A stretch of DNA of 64,000 nt from Burkholderia sp. BCC1644 (GCF_902833225.1 NZ_CADFEI010000003.1:248001-312000), one strand, 5' to 3'. Positions 42,387-51,346 are shown, numbered from the stretch's first letter. The notes: generated from the letters alone by a model not told the origin. Program-made: numbers and translations.

Positions 42387-43819
42387 CGCGCCGCCAGTGT
42401 GACCTGCTGATCGTCGGCGCCGGGCCGGCCGGGATGGCGGCGGCAGCCGCCGCGCGTTCGGCCGGGCTGTCGGTCGTCGTCGCGGACGAAGGCCGCGCGC
42501 CCGGCGGCCAGATCTACCGCAACGTGACCGATGCACCGGCGCCGCTCGCGTCATGGCTCGGCACCGACTACACGGCCGGCCGGCCGCTCGTCGACGGCCT
42601 GCTCGCGAGCGGTGCGCACTATCTGCCGCGCAGCGTCGTCTGGCAGGTCGCGTTCGAACCGGCGCCCGTCGCGATGCTCACGCAAAGCGGCCCGTCGGGC
42701 GGCACGCTCGAAGTCGGCGCGCGTGCGGTGTTGATCGCGACCGGCGCGCAGGAGCGCCCGTGGCCGGTGCGCGGCTGGACGCTGCCCGGCGTGATGGGCG
42801 TCGGTGCCGCGCAGACGCTGCTGAAATCGTCGGGCCTCGCGCCCTCGGCCGACGCCGTGATCGCGGGCAGCGGTCCGCTTCCGTGGCTGTTCGCCGCGCA
42901 GTTGCTGAATGCGGGCCGGCGCGTGCGCGCACTGGTCGACACGACACCGCGCGACGCATGGCGGCGTGCGCTCCCGCATGCGTTGCCGGCACTGCGCGGC
43001 GCCGACTACCTGCTCAAGGGCTGGCGCATGCTTCGCGCGGTGCGCAACGCCGGGATTCCCGTGTATCGCCGCGCGACCGAGATCGGCATCGACGGCGACA
43101 CGCGCGCCGAACGCATCCGCTTTCGCGACGAAGACGGCGTCGTGCAGACGCTCGACACGTCGCTCGTGCTGCTCCATCAGGGCGTCATTCCGTCGACGCA
43201 GCTCGCGCGTTCGCTCGGCTGCGCGCATGCATGGGACGAATCGTCGGCATGCTGGCGTCCGCAGTGCGACGCGCGCGGCCGCAGCAGCGTGCCGCACATC
43301 TGGATCGCGGGCGATGGCGCAGGCATCGGCGGCGCGCAGGCCGCGGCACTCTCCGGCGAAGTGTCGGCGCTCGACATCGCCGCGCAACTCGGCGCACTCG
43401 ACGCACAACGGCGCGCCACCCGCGAACGCCCGGTGCTGCGCGCATTGCGCCGTCATCTCGCGGTGCGCCCGTTGCTCGACGCGCTGTACACGCCGCCCGC
43501 CGCACTGCGCCGCCCCGACGACGACACGATCGTGTGCCGCTGCGAGGAAATCACGGCCGGCGAGGTTCGCCAGCTCGCCGCGCGCGGCTGCCAGGGGCCG
43601 AACCAGATGAAGGCATTCACGCGCTGCGGGATGGGCCCGTGCCAGGGGCGCTGGTGCGGCACGACGGTCGGCGAGCTGATCGCCGACGTGCAGCAGCGCA
43701 GCGTCGACGATGTCGGGTACTACCGGATCCGCGCGCCGATCAAGCCGGTCACCGTCGGCGAGATGGCCGACGCCCTCGAACTGTCGAACGATTTCCAGCG
43801 CGGCGAATTTCCGAGCTGA
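42383..43819 (+). CDS. Large FAD/[2Fe-2S] oxidoreductase subunit
   Basis: The 478-residue protein has a two-dinucleotide-binding-domain fold. It opens with LLIVGAGPAGMAAAAAARSA near residues 8-27 and has a second dinucleotide site around AVIAGSGPLPWLFAAQLL. The C-terminal BFD-like [2Fe-2S] domain carries VCRCEEITAGEV (C-x-C) and TRCGMGPCQGRWC. It pairs with the DAO-type and small ferredoxin subunits and probably passes electrons on to the respiratory chain. The start overlaps the previous stop as ATGA. Confidence 0.84.
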   Translation: MTRRQCDLLIVGAGPAGMAAAAAARSAGLSVVVADEGRAPGGQIYRNVTDAPAPLASWLGTDYTAGRPLVDGLLASGAHYLPRSVVWQVAFEPAPVAMLTQSGPSGGTLEVGARAVLIATGAQERPWPVRGWTLPGVMGVGAAQTLLKSSGLAPSADAVIAGSGPLPWLFAAQLLNAGRRVRALVDTTPRDAWRRALPHALPALRGADYLLKGWRMLRAVRNAGIPVYRRATEIGIDGDTRAERIRFRDEDGVVQTLDTSLVLLHQGVIPSTQLARSLGCAHAWDESSACWRPQCDARGRSSVPHIWIAGDGAGIGGAQAAALSGEVSALDIAAQLGALDAQRRATRERPVLRALRRHLAVRPLLDALYTPPAALRRPDDDTIVCRCEEITAGEVRQLAARGCQGPNQMKAFTRCGMGPCQGRWCGTTVGELIADVQQRSVDDVGYYRIRAPIKPVTVGEMADALELSNDFQRGEFPS

Positions 43820-43859
43820 CGCATGAGCATATTCATCCCCACACGAACGGAGCCAGACC

Positions 43860-44642
43860 ATGAAGACGCGCCTCACGATTCTCCTTTCCGCCGCCGCGAT
43901 GGCTTTCGCGTCGATGGCGTCGGCGAAGGAATGGACGACCATTCGCATCGGGGTCGACCCGACCTACCCGCCGTTCGAATCGACCGCGACCGACGGCAGC
44001 GTGAAGGGCTTCGACATCGATCTCGGCAACGCGCTGTGCGCGAAGCTGAATGCGAAATGCGTGTGGGTATCGAGCAGCTTCGACGGGCTGATTCCGGGGC
44101 TGCAGGCGCGCAAGTTCGACGTGATCCTGTCGTCGATGGCCGCGACCGAACAGCGGCGCCAGCAGATCGACTTCACCGACCGCCTGTATCGCAACCAGAC
44201 GCGGCTGATCGCACGCACCGGCTCGGGGCTGCTCCCGGAAGCGGCGAAGCTCGCCGGCAAGCGCGTCGCGGTCGAACAGGGCACGATCCAGGAAACCTAT
44301 GCGCGTGAAAAGTGGGCCGCGGCGAAGGTCGAGGTCGTCCCGTACCCGAGCTACGACCAGGCGTATGCGGATCTCGTCACCGGGCGCGTCGACGGCGTGC
44401 TGATGGATGCCGTGCAAGGCCAGCTCGGGTTCCTGTCGACGCCGCGCGGCAAGGGCTTCGCGTTCGCGGGCGGCGTGGTGTACGACCCGAAGATCATGGG
44501 CAACGGCGACGCGGCCGGCGTGCGCAAGGCCGACGGCGACCTGCGCGACGCACTCAATCGCGCGATCGCGCAGATCCGCAGCGACGGTACCTACAACACG
44601 ATCCAGTCGAAGTATTTCGATTTCGACATGTACGGGAATTGA
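43860..44642 (+). CDS. Periplasmic amino-acid/opine ABC substrate-binding protein (HisJ family)
   Basis: The 260-residue protein has a Sec signal peptide of about 22 residues (MKTRLTILLSAAAMAFASMA, cut near ASA). The lysine/arginine/ornithine-type binding-protein core follows: IRIGVDPTYPPFESTATDGS, FDGLIPGLQARKFDVILSSM, then VDGVLMDAVQGQLGF. The ligand is probably a basic amino acid or an opine-like conjugate. It lies 41 bp after the oxidase operon on the same strand, hence likely co-transcribed. No permease or ATPase follows: the next gene is on the other strand after a strong hairpin, so the ABC partners lie elsewhere. Confidence 0.88.
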   Translation: MKTRLTILLSAAAMAFASMASAKEWTTIRIGVDPTYPPFESTATDGSVKGFDIDLGNALCAKLNAKCVWVSSSFDGLIPGLQARKFDVILSSMAATEQRRQQIDFTDRLYRNQTRLIARTGSGLLPEAAKLAGKRVAVEQGTIQETYAREKWAAAKVEVVPYPSYDQAYADLVTGRVDGVLMDAVQGQLGFLSTPRGKGFAFAGGVVYDPKIMGNGDAAGVRKADGDLRDALNRAIAQIRSDGTYNTIQSKYFDFDMYGN

Positions 44643-44663
44643 CGGCGAACGCGGGATGATCGA

Positions 44664-44689
44664 ACGGCGGCAGCACTGACTGCCGCCGT
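44664..44689. terminator. Perfect hairpin ending the oxidase/binding-protein operon
   Basis: ACGGCGGCAG and CTGCCGCCGT, a perfect 10-bp stem with a 6-nt loop, start 22 bp after the binding-protein stop codon. No T-run; factor-assisted or hairpin-only termination. Confidence 0.6.
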
Positions 44690-44773
44690 GCGCATACGAC
44701 CGGCATCGCGACGATCGACGTTCACCGAAGCGACGGAACCCGCGCCGGCCGGCGCGGCCGCATCGCTTGCCGC

Positions 44774-45793
44774 TCAGCGAGCGAGCGGCAACGGCGCATC
44801 GGGAGCAACGAGTTGCTGCTCGCGCATCTCGCGCCAGAAATCGGCGGGGATATCGAACGCCAGCGCCGCGGCATCTTCCGCGATCCGCTCCGCCCGGCTC
44901 GCACCCGGAATCACCGAAACCGTCGCCGGATGCGCGAGCACGAACTGCAGCGCGGCCGCCTTGACCGGCACATCGTGGCGCGCGGCGATCGCCTTGATCC
45001 GTTCGACCTTCTCGACGATTTCGGGCGGTGCCTTCTGGTATTCGTAGTGTGCGCCGCCGACGAGCACGCCCGAGCTGTACGGGCCGCCAACGACGATCCC
45101 GACGTGACGGGCCGCGGCCGCCGGCATCACGCGTTGCAGCGCGCGCTCGTGATCGAGCAGCGTGTAGCGGCCGGCCAGCAGCATGCCGTCCGGTTGCGGC
45201 TCGGCGAGGTCGAGCACGAGTTCGATCGGCTCGACCCGGTTCACGCCGAGGCCCCACGCACCGATCACGCCTTCCTCGCGCAGCTTGCCCAGCACGCGGA
45301 ACGCGCCCTTGCGCGCCACTTCGAATTGCGCGAGCCATTCGTCTCCATAGATGTCCTGAGCAATGTCGTGCACCCAGACGATATCAAGGCGATCGGTGCG
45401 CAGGCGCTTCAGGCTGCCCTCGATCGAGCGCAGCGTCGCGTCGGCCGTGTAGTCGCTCACCAGCCGGTTCGCTCGGCCGTGCGCGAAGATTCCGCTCTTC
45501 TCGCCGTAGTCGCGCGTCTTCGCGTCTTCCATTTCATCGAGCACGATGCGGCCGACCTTCGTGCTGATGAAGTAGTCGTCGCGGCAACGGCCAGCGAGCG
45601 CGTCGCCGAGGCGCGATTCCGCGAGGCCCGCGCCATACGACGGCGCGGTGTCGAAGTAGCGTATGCCGCGCGCCCATGCGGCTTCGACGGTCGCGCGCGC
45701 TTCTTCGTCGGGAATGTCGCGGAACATGTTGCCGAGCGGCGCCGCGCCGAAGCCGAGCCGGTTGCCGGCCAGCAGCGTGTCTTTGAGACTCAT
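44774..45793 (-). CDS. Aldo/keto reductase copy 1 (D-threo-aldose 1-dehydrogenase type)
   Basis: The 339-residue TIM-barrel oxidoreductase has the AKR tetrad in family context: D in YFDTAPSYGAGLAESRLGD, Y in the same stretch, K in FISTKVG and H in DIVWVHDI. Length and motifs match the aldose/fucose dehydrogenase-pyridoxal reductase group. A second, near-identical gene sits at 47398-48417, and the promoter region is also duplicated. It is divergent from a LysR gene with a GTCTGTCCAAGAC repeat in between, the likely regulatory site. NAD(P) preference cannot be read. Confidence 0.88.
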   Translation of the reverse strand: MSLKDTLLAGNRLGFGAAPLGNMFRDIPDEEARATVEAAWARGIRYFDTAPSYGAGLAESRLGDALAGRCRDDYFISTKVGRIVLDEMEDAKTRDYGEKSGIFAHGRANRLVSDYTADATLRSIEGSLKRLRTDRLDIVWVHDIAQDIYGDEWLAQFEVARKGAFRVLGKLREEGVIGAWGLGVNRVEPIELVLDLAEPQPDGMLLAGRYTLLDHERALQRVMPAAAARHVGIVVGGPYSSGVLVGGAHYEYQKAPPEIVEKVERIKAIAARHDVPVKAAALQFVLAHPATVSVIPGASRAERIAEDAAALAFDIPADFWREMREQQLVAPDAPLPLAR

Positions 45794-45846
45794 GTGTTGC
45801 TCCGGGTTTGACAGGAAAGTGAGCCCAGTCTAGGTTGCGTGAATAA

Positions 45847-45859
45847 GTCTGTCCAAGAC
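45847..45859. promoter_or_regulatory. LysR-type site in the AKR1/LysR gap (copy A)
   Basis: GTCTGTCCAAGAC, an inverted repeat GTCT...AGAC, occurs here and again exactly at 48471-48483. The surrounding bases (AAGTCTGTCCAAGAC, then AATTC and CTTGAGTCCC) are also shared between the two places. Confidence 0.6.
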
Positions 45860-45894
45860 ATAATTCATCAAACTTGAGTCCCATAAGGTCTTAT

Positions 45895-46806
45895 ATGCTC
45901 GACATCCGCCAGCTTCAGTATTTCATCGCGGTCGCGGAAGAAGAACACGTCGGCCGCGCGGCCGAACGCCTGCACATTTCGCAATCGCCGCTCAGCCGCC
46001 AGATTGCGCAGCTCGAGGAAAAGCTCGGCCTGACGCTGTTCGAACGCAGCCAGCAGCGCATTCGTCTGACGCGCGACGGGCGCACATTCCTCAGCGAAGC
46101 GCACGCGTTCCTGCGCCACGCGAACCGGCTCGAGTCGCTGGCGCGACGGCTCGGCCGCGGCGACGAAGGCGGCCTGTGCATCGGCTACCTGGAAACGGCC
46201 ACGCACTCGGGCGTGCTGCCGCGCGCGCTGAAAACGCTGCGCGCCGAGCGCCCTGCCGTCCATATCGCGCTGTACAACTACACGTCCGCCGCGCAGCTCG
46301 AAGGCCTGCGCGAGCGCAGTCTCGACATCGCGCTCGTCACCGAGCCGCCCGCGCCCGACGATCCCGAACTCGATGCGACGATGGTGCTGAACGATCCGAT
46401 GCTGCTCGCGATGCCCGACGGGCACCCGCTCGCGAAGAAGAAGACGCTGGTCGCCGACGACCTCGCCGCGCAGGCGTGGATCGGCGTGACGCAGCAGGAA
46501 AGCGCGCCGCGTCACGGCGCGTTCGTCGCGGCCTGTGCGAAGGCCGGTTTCTCGCCGGAGATTTCGGTGGAAGCGACCGAGCCGCTCGCGGCGCTCGGGC
46601 TCGTCGCCGCCGGGCTCGGCGTGACGATGATCCAGCAGAGCCTGCGCCATCAGGTGCCGGAAGGCGTCGTGCTGCGCGAGCTGCCGTGGTTCAGCTACCG
46701 CACGCCGCTGTGGGCCGCGTGGCACAAGGTCAACCTGCGGCCGCTGGTCGGCACCTTCCGCGAGATCCTGACCGGCGAGGAAGTCGTCGCGGCGGTCGGA
46801 AAGTGA
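45895..46806 (+). CDS. LysR-family regulator between the AKR pair
   Basis: The 303-residue protein has the N-terminal helix-turn-helix HVGRAAERLHISQSPLSRQI (about residues 18-37), the pattern of the CatR/CbnR/BenM aromatic-pathway LysR group, and a C-terminal effector domain with LDIALVTEPPAPDDPELDAT. It is divergent from AKR copy 1, sharing the GTCTGTCCAAGAC site, and the same site lies upstream of AKR copy 2, so it may control both. The ATG at 45895 follows AAGGTCTT; an upstream TTG is in frame. Confidence 0.87.
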   Translation: MLDIRQLQYFIAVAEEEHVGRAAERLHISQSPLSRQIAQLEEKLGLTLFERSQQRIRLTRDGRTFLSEAHAFLRHANRLESLARRLGRGDEGGLCIGYLETATHSGVLPRALKTLRAERPAVHIALYNYTSAAQLEGLRERSLDIALVTEPPAPDDPELDATMVLNDPMLLAMPDGHPLAKKKTLVADDLAAQAWIGVTQQESAPRHGAFVAACAKAGFSPEISVEATEPLAALGLVAAGLGVTMIQQSLRHQVPEGVVLRELPWFSYRTPLWAAWHKVNLRPLVGTFREILTGEEVVAAVGK

Positions 46807-46873
46807 CTCCCTGCCTGGATGGTCGGGGTTCCCGCGCATCGACGCCGTCGCGCATGCGAAGCAAACATGCCAA

Positions 46874-46909
46874 CGCCTTCGCTGCGAGCCTGAACCCGCA
46901 ACGAAGGCG
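46874..46909. terminator. Hairpin between LysR and SRPBCC genes
   Basis: CGCCTTCG pairs with CGAAGGCG, with a further TGC/GCA pair inside after one unpaired base on each side; loop of 12 nt. Lies in the 157-bp gap of convergent genes. No T-run. Confidence 0.4.
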
Positions 46910-46963
46910 CTGACGAAGCCCGATATCGCCAGGCTCCTGCTCGCACGATGCGATGCGCTGCCG

Positions 46964-47380
46964 TCAGGCCGCCGCGAACCGCTTCGCCACTTCCGCGAGT
47001 CCGTCTTCGTAGATTCCGCGGAACAGCTTGACGGTGTCGTCGTCGGTCGCGCCGTGCGGCGTGAACGTGCCCGACCACTCGACGGTCGACGCGTTCGGGC
47101 CGTTTTCGCGCACGCGCAGCGTGGAGCGATAGTTCACGACCGGGAACGGCGCTTCGAGGATCGCATACGTGTAGCTGCGCGCCGCTTCGTCGAACGCGAC
47201 CAGCCGCTCGACGATCGCCTCGCCGGCCGGGTTCGCGAGACGCCGTACGCGCCCGCCTTCGCTCACCTCGCTGGCCGGAATGTACGACAGCCAGTCGGGC
47301 AGCGACCCGAAGCCGCCGATCAGTTGCCAGACGGTCTCGGCCGAAACCGCGAGTTCGATGCTTGCATTTGCTTGTGCCAT
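46964..47380 (-). CDS. SRPBCC-family (polyketide-cyclase-like) protein
   Basis: The 138-residue protein has the START/Bet v1-like helix-grip pattern of polyketide cyclase/dehydrase family proteins: ASIELAVSAETVWQLIGGFG at the N-terminus, SLPDWLSYIPASEVSEGGRV in the middle, and a C-terminal helix GIYEDGLAEVAKRFAA. Such proteins bind hydrophobic ligands. The start at 47378-47380 follows AAAGGTG. It is 17 bp downstream of AKR copy 2 on the same strand and probably in its operon, possibly acting on a product of the reductase. Confidence 0.8.
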   Translation of the reverse strand: MAQANASIELAVSAETVWQLIGGFGSLPDWLSYIPASEVSEGGRVRRLANPAGEAIVERLVAFDEAARSYTYAILEAPFPVVNYRSTLRVRENGPNASTVEWSGTFTPHGATDDDTVKLFRGIYEDGLAEVAKRFAAA

Positions 47381-47397
47381 GTCATCACCTTTCAGGA

Positions 47398-48417
47398 TCA
47401 ACGATCGGTCGGCAGCGGCGCATTGGCCGCAATCAAACCTTGTTCACGCATGTCGCGCCAGAAGTCGGCCGGAATCACCACGTTCAGCGCAGCCTGGTCT
47501 TCCGCGATCCGCTCCGGACGGCTCGCGCCCGGAATCACCGCGACGGTGGCCGGATGCGACATCGAGAACTGCAGCGCGGCGGCCTTGATCGGCACGTCGT
47601 AGCGCGTGGCGATCGCCTTGATCCGCTCGACCTTCGCGAGGATTTCCGGCGAAGCCTTCTGGTATTCGAAGTGCGTGCCGCCTGCGAGCACGCCCGAGCT
47701 GTACGGGCCGCCGACGACGATCCCGACGTTCTGCGCGGCAGCCGCCGGCATCACGCGTTGCAGCGCACGCTCGTGATCGAGCAGCGTATAGCGGCCGGCC
47801 AGCAGCATGCCGTCCGGTTGCGGTTCGGCGAGATCGAGCACCAGTTCGACCGGTTCGACGCGGTTCACGCCGAGGCCCCATGCCTTGATCACGCCTTCTT
47901 CGCGCAGCTTGCTCAGCACGCGGAATGCGCCCTTGCGCGCCACTTCGAATTGCGCGAGCCATTCGTCGCCGTAGAAGTCCTGCGCGATGTCGTGCACCCA
48001 GACGATGTCGAGGCGATCGGTGCGCAGGCGCTTCAGGCTGTCCTCGATCGAACGCAGCGTCGCGTCGGCCGTGTAGTCGTTGACGATGCGGTTCGGCCGG
48101 CCGTGTTCGAACAGGCCGCCCTTTTCCCCGAGATCGCGCGCCGACACGTCTTCGACTTCGTCGAGGATCACGCGGCCGACCTTGGTGCTCAGGACATACT
48201 CGTCACGCGGGTGGTTCGCCAGCGCGTCGCCGAGGCGGATTTCCGCCAGGCCGGCGCCGTAGAACGGAGCCGAATCGAAATAACGGATGCCGTGTTGCCA
48301 CGCCGCTTCGACGGTGGCCGCGGCTTCCGCGTCGGGGATGTTGCGGAACATGTTGCCGAGCGGCGCAGTACCGAAACCAAGGATCTTGTTACCGGGCAGC
48401 TTGTCTTTGAGACTCAT
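47398..48417 (-). CDS. Aldo/keto reductase copy 2
   Basis: The 339-residue protein aligns without gaps with copy 1 and keeps the tetrad contexts (YFDSAPFYGAGLAEIRLGDA, LSTKVG, IVWVHDI). Conspicuous differences are at the first tyrosine region (F for S before Y) and scattered surface positions. It is followed in the same operon by the SRPBCC gene. The upstream region repeats the control sequence of copy 1 including GTCTGTCCAAGAC, but there is no LysR gene next to this copy. A tandem duplication with later divergence is the simplest explanation. Confidence 0.88.
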   Translation of the reverse strand: MSLKDKLPGNKILGFGTAPLGNMFRNIPDAEAAATVEAAWQHGIRYFDSAPFYGAGLAEIRLGDALANHPRDEYVLSTKVGRVILDEVEDVSARDLGEKGGLFEHGRPNRIVNDYTADATLRSIEDSLKRLRTDRLDIVWVHDIAQDFYGDEWLAQFEVARKGAFRVLSKLREEGVIKAWGLGVNRVEPVELVLDLAEPQPDGMLLAGRYTLLDHERALQRVMPAAAAQNVGIVVGGPYSSGVLAGGTHFEYQKASPEILAKVERIKAIATRYDVPIKAAALQFSMSHPATVAVIPGASRPERIAEDQAALNVVIPADFWRDMREQGLIAANAPLPTDR

Positions 48418-48738
48418 GATTTTCTCCAGGGAGTGAGGGAAAGCGAGTTCAGTCTAGGGACGCAGGTTAAGTCTGTCCAAGACGGAATTCGACACACTTG
48501 AGTCCCGCGAGGTCTGATGGGTCGATTTGAGACCTGCCTCGACGAGCCACGCCGACACCCCGTTCAGACAGGACGCCCGACCGGCAAGGCTTTCGCCCTA
48601 ATCCACGTCCGATTCGTGATTCCAGATCAAAAATCATTTGGGCCGGCAACCGTTTTTCCCGGGCGCCGCGATACCTATATTGGCTGCACTCGCAACGACA
48701 TCAACGTGGTTGCGGTTCACTCAACCTGACAGGTACCC
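48418..48738. other. Gap between AKR copy 2 and DUF4148 gene, with duplicated control site
   Basis: 48471-48483 repeats GTCTGTCCAAGAC and its flanks (CAGTCTAGG at about 48449, AATTC, ACTTGAGTCCC) found upstream of AKR copy 1. After AGGTCT the match to the LysR gene start is lost. Further right, a TATATT box (48676-48681) may serve the DUF4148 gene. No other gene seen. Confidence 0.55.
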
Positions 48739-49083
48739 ATGATGAAAACGCTGATCTCTTCCACGCTTGCCGCACTGATCCTTTCCGCACCGGCGCTGTC
48801 GTTCGCGCAGCAGGCCGGCCATCAACTGACCCGCGCCGAAGTGAAGGCCGAAATGGCCCGCCTCGCGGCCGTCGGCTACACCCCGGCGCTGGACCACAAC
48901 CAGTATCCGGTCGCGATCCTCGCCGCAGAAAAGCGCGTGCGTGAAAACGCCGTCGCACAAGGTACGCCGGGCACCGCACCGGCCGCCGCGACGACCGGTT
49001 ACGGCAGCGAAGCCCGCACCACCAGCGAATCCGGCCGCGCGACAATGATCAACGGCCGCGACTCGATCTATCGCGGTCATTGA
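48739..49083 (+). CDS. DUF4148 secreted protein
   Basis: The 114-residue protein has a Sec signal peptide of about 23 residues (TLISSTLAALILSAPALSFA). A short mature part follows the DUF4148 pattern: LTRAEVKAEMARLAAVGYTP (residues 30-49), then YPVAILAAEKRV and a glycine/threonine-rich tail ending NGRDSIYRGH. This family is abundant in Burkholderia, exported and of unknown function. The start could be either of two adjacent ATGs (48739 or 48742), preceded by ACAGGTACCC. It is monocistronic and ends before a strong hairpin. Confidence 0.88.
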   Translation: MMKTLISSTLAALILSAPALSFAQQAGHQLTRAEVKAEMARLAAVGYTPALDHNQYPVAILAAEKRVRENAVAQGTPGTAPAAATTGYGSEARTTSESGRATMINGRDSIYRGH

Positions 49084-49153
49084 GTCGCGTCGACGCGCAG
49101 GAGAGCATGCCTCTCGATACGCGCCAACGCTCGTCCCTCCTCTCCGCATGGCC

Positions 49154-49184
49154 GGCCCGAATCGCCTGAACAGGCATTCGGGCC
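49154..49184. terminator. Hairpin between DUF4148 and LysR genes
   Basis: GGCCCGAAT/ATTCGGGCC (9 bp) with an inner GCCT/AGGC stem and a GAAC loop, about 70 bp after the DUF4148 stop and between convergent genes. Strong predicted stem, no T-run. Confidence 0.5.
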
Positions 49185-49323
49185 GCGCGTCGTTCGAATG
49201 CAATCGGCGCCACGGCGGCATCGATGCACCACATCGACAAACGGAAGGATCGGAATTTCGACAGGAAAGTAGACGACTGCATCGCACGACCGACAGCGAT
49301 GCACGGCAGGCGGACGATTAGCG

Positions 49324-50226
49324 TCAGTCGATATCGCCGCTGCTCTTCAATTGCAGGGCGACATAGTCAAGAAAGCTCGAGATGCGCAAGGACAACCGGG
49401 TATTTCGATAGTAGACCGCATGAATCGGCTGACGGAACTCGACGGTTTCGTCGACGAGCAATTCAACCAGGCTGCCATCAATACGATGATGGCTCGTCAT
49501 GTAGTCGGCCAGGCATGCGATGCCGGCGCCATTCAACGCCAGCGTCATCAGCGTCTCGCCGCTCGATGCCTGCAGCGCGGGATGAATTCGATAGCTGTCG
49601 CCGTCCGCAGTGCGCAGCGGCCAGTGGTTCAGCGTTTCCGGCTGCACGAAGCCGAGCAGCGTATGGTTCGCGAGATCGGCGACGCTCGTCGGCACGCCGG
49701 CTTTCTCCAGATAAGCGGGGCTCGCCAGGATACGCAACCGGCTGCTGCCGAGCCGGCGCGCGTGCAGCGTCGAATCGCGCAGCTCGCCGATCCGGATCGC
49801 CACGTCGGTGCGCTGTTCGAGCAGGTCGATGATTTCGTCGCTCGTATGGAGTTCGGCCGCGATCGCCGGATACGCTTCGCGGAAGCCCGGCATCATCGGC
49901 GCGATCACATGCTGCATGAACGGCATCGCCGCATTGATCCGCAAGCGCCCGGACGGCGTCTCGCGCTGGCTGACGATCTGCTCCTCGGCAAATTCGACCG
50001 ACGCGATGATGTCGCGTGCGTAGTCGAGAAAGAGCTTGCCCTCCTCGGTCACTTCGAGGCGGCGCGTCGTGCGGCGGATCAGCGTCGTGTCGAGCTTCTC
50101 TTCGAGGCGCCGCAGGATCCGGCTCATCACCGAGGTCGGCTGATGCAGCTTGTCGGCCGCGCCAGTCAGCGAACCGGTATCGGCGATGGTCACGAACGCG
50201 AGCATCTCGTCGAGGGTCGTCTTCAT
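49324..50226 (-). CDS. LysR-family regulator
   Basis: The 300-residue protein has the N-terminal helix-turn-helix (SLTGAADKLHQPTSVMSRIL, about residues 19-38) and a C-terminal effector domain with the DVAIRIGELRDSTLHARRLG segment of the large PgrR/DsdC-like branch. It lies on the same strand as, and 208 bp downstream of, the epimerase-like gene, so the target is not evident from position. Another long open frame on the opposite strand is a shadow. Confidence 0.86.
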   Translation of the reverse strand: MKTTLDEMLAFVTIADTGSLTGAADKLHQPTSVMSRILRRLEEKLDTTLIRRTTRRLEVTEEGKLFLDYARDIIASVEFAEEQIVSQRETPSGRLRINAAMPFMQHVIAPMMPGFREAYPAIAAELHTSDEIIDLLEQRTDVAIRIGELRDSTLHARRLGSSRLRILASPAYLEKAGVPTSVADLANHTLLGFVQPETLNHWPLRTADGDSYRIHPALQASSGETLMTLALNGAGIACLADYMTSHHRIDGSLVELLVDETVEFRQPIHAVYYRNTRLSLRISSFLDYVALQLKSSGDID

Positions 50227-50434
50227 GGTCGGCAGTCATCAGCGGTTTCGGGAACCGTCACGATAGTGCCGCCGCGCCGGTTTGATAAGCGGGCGCGGAC
50301 GCGAATCACAGTTGATTTCGATTCAACAATGCGCGGCGAATATTGTCGGAACAATCCGGAATGCGCCCCGTGGCCGGTCGCGCGGACGCGCCCGGGCGGG
50401 CGCGCGTTTCTTCATACGGGTCGATGCAGCGGCT

Positions 50435-51346
50435 TCACGCGGCGACGGGCATCTCGTCGCGAATCCAGTCCAGCATCGCGCCATGCTTCGGCGCCCACCC
50501 GAGTTCCTGCCGCGCGCGCCGCGCCTTCACGCGGCTGTTCGATGCGAGCGAGAAATGCGCGCGGGAATGACCGAGCGCCTGCGCTGCCGCGGCGACGTCC
50601 CATTCCACGACGGACGGCAAGTCGAGACGTTCGGCAAGCGCGCGGCCGATTTCCGCGAACGACGCTTCGCCATTTTCCGCGAAGTAGAACGCGCCCGGCG
50701 ACGCGGCGTGGATCGCGCGCAGATACAGATCGGCAACGTCGTCGACATGCACGTTCGACCAGCGGTTCAACCCCTTGCCGATCACGCGCACGGCGCCGGC
50801 ATCGCGCGCGATGGCCGCGAGCAGCGGCAGTTGCGCGCTGTCGCGGCGGATGCCGAGGCCGTCGCCGTAGATCATGCTGTTGCAGATCACGGCCGAGCGG
50901 ATGCCGAGGTTCGCCGCCGACATCACGCGCCGGTCGATCGCGTGGCGCTCGGCCTTCGCAGGCTCGACGACGGGCGTCGTTTCGTCGAATACGGCGGCAT
51001 CGCCATGGGCGCCCTGTGCGTCGTCCGCGATCACGCTGGTGCCGCTCGTATGCAGGAACGTCTTGCCCGTGCCGCTCAGCGCCGCGATGATCGCCTCGAC
51101 GGCCTCGCGATGATCGCTGCTCGCCGCGTTGACGACGCAGTCGGCGTCGCGCGCGAACGCATGCAGCAGCGCCACATCGTCGAGCGAGCCGACGACCGGC
51201 ATGATGCCGGCCGCCGCGAGTTTCGCGGCGTTGTCGCCGTCGCGCGTCAAGCCGGTGACGACGTGCCCGGCCGACACGAGCCGTGCGGCCACCGAGCCGC
51301 CGATGTAGCCGCTTGCGCCCGTCACGAATATCCTGATGCCTTTCAT
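50435..51346 (-). CDS. NAD(P)-dependent epimerase/SDR-like protein
   Basis: The 303-residue protein has the atypical/extended SDR glycine motif GASGYIGGSVAARL at residues 10-23, a YGDGLG segment near residue 165 and the SNVHVDDVADLYLRAIHAAS segment near residue 205. This is the pattern of NAD-dependent epimerase-like oxidoreductases of about 300 residues. The classical YxxxK is not obvious, so the catalytic residues may differ. The start at 51344-51346 follows CGGAGCAGTGG. It is upstream of the LysR gene in the same direction; the substrate is unknown. Confidence 0.82.
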   Translation of the reverse strand: MKGIRIFVTGASGYIGGSVAARLVSAGHVVTGLTRDGDNAAKLAAAGIMPVVGSLDDVALLHAFARDADCVVNAASSDHREAVEAIIAALSGTGKTFLHTSGTSVIADDAQGAHGDAAVFDETTPVVEPAKAERHAIDRRVMSAANLGIRSAVICNSMIYGDGLGIRRDSAQLPLLAAIARDAGAVRVIGKGLNRWSNVHVDDVADLYLRAIHAASPGAFYFAENGEASFAEIGRALAERLDLPSVVEWDVAAAAQALGHSRAHFSLASNSRVKARRARQELGWAPKHGAMLDWIRDEMPVAA

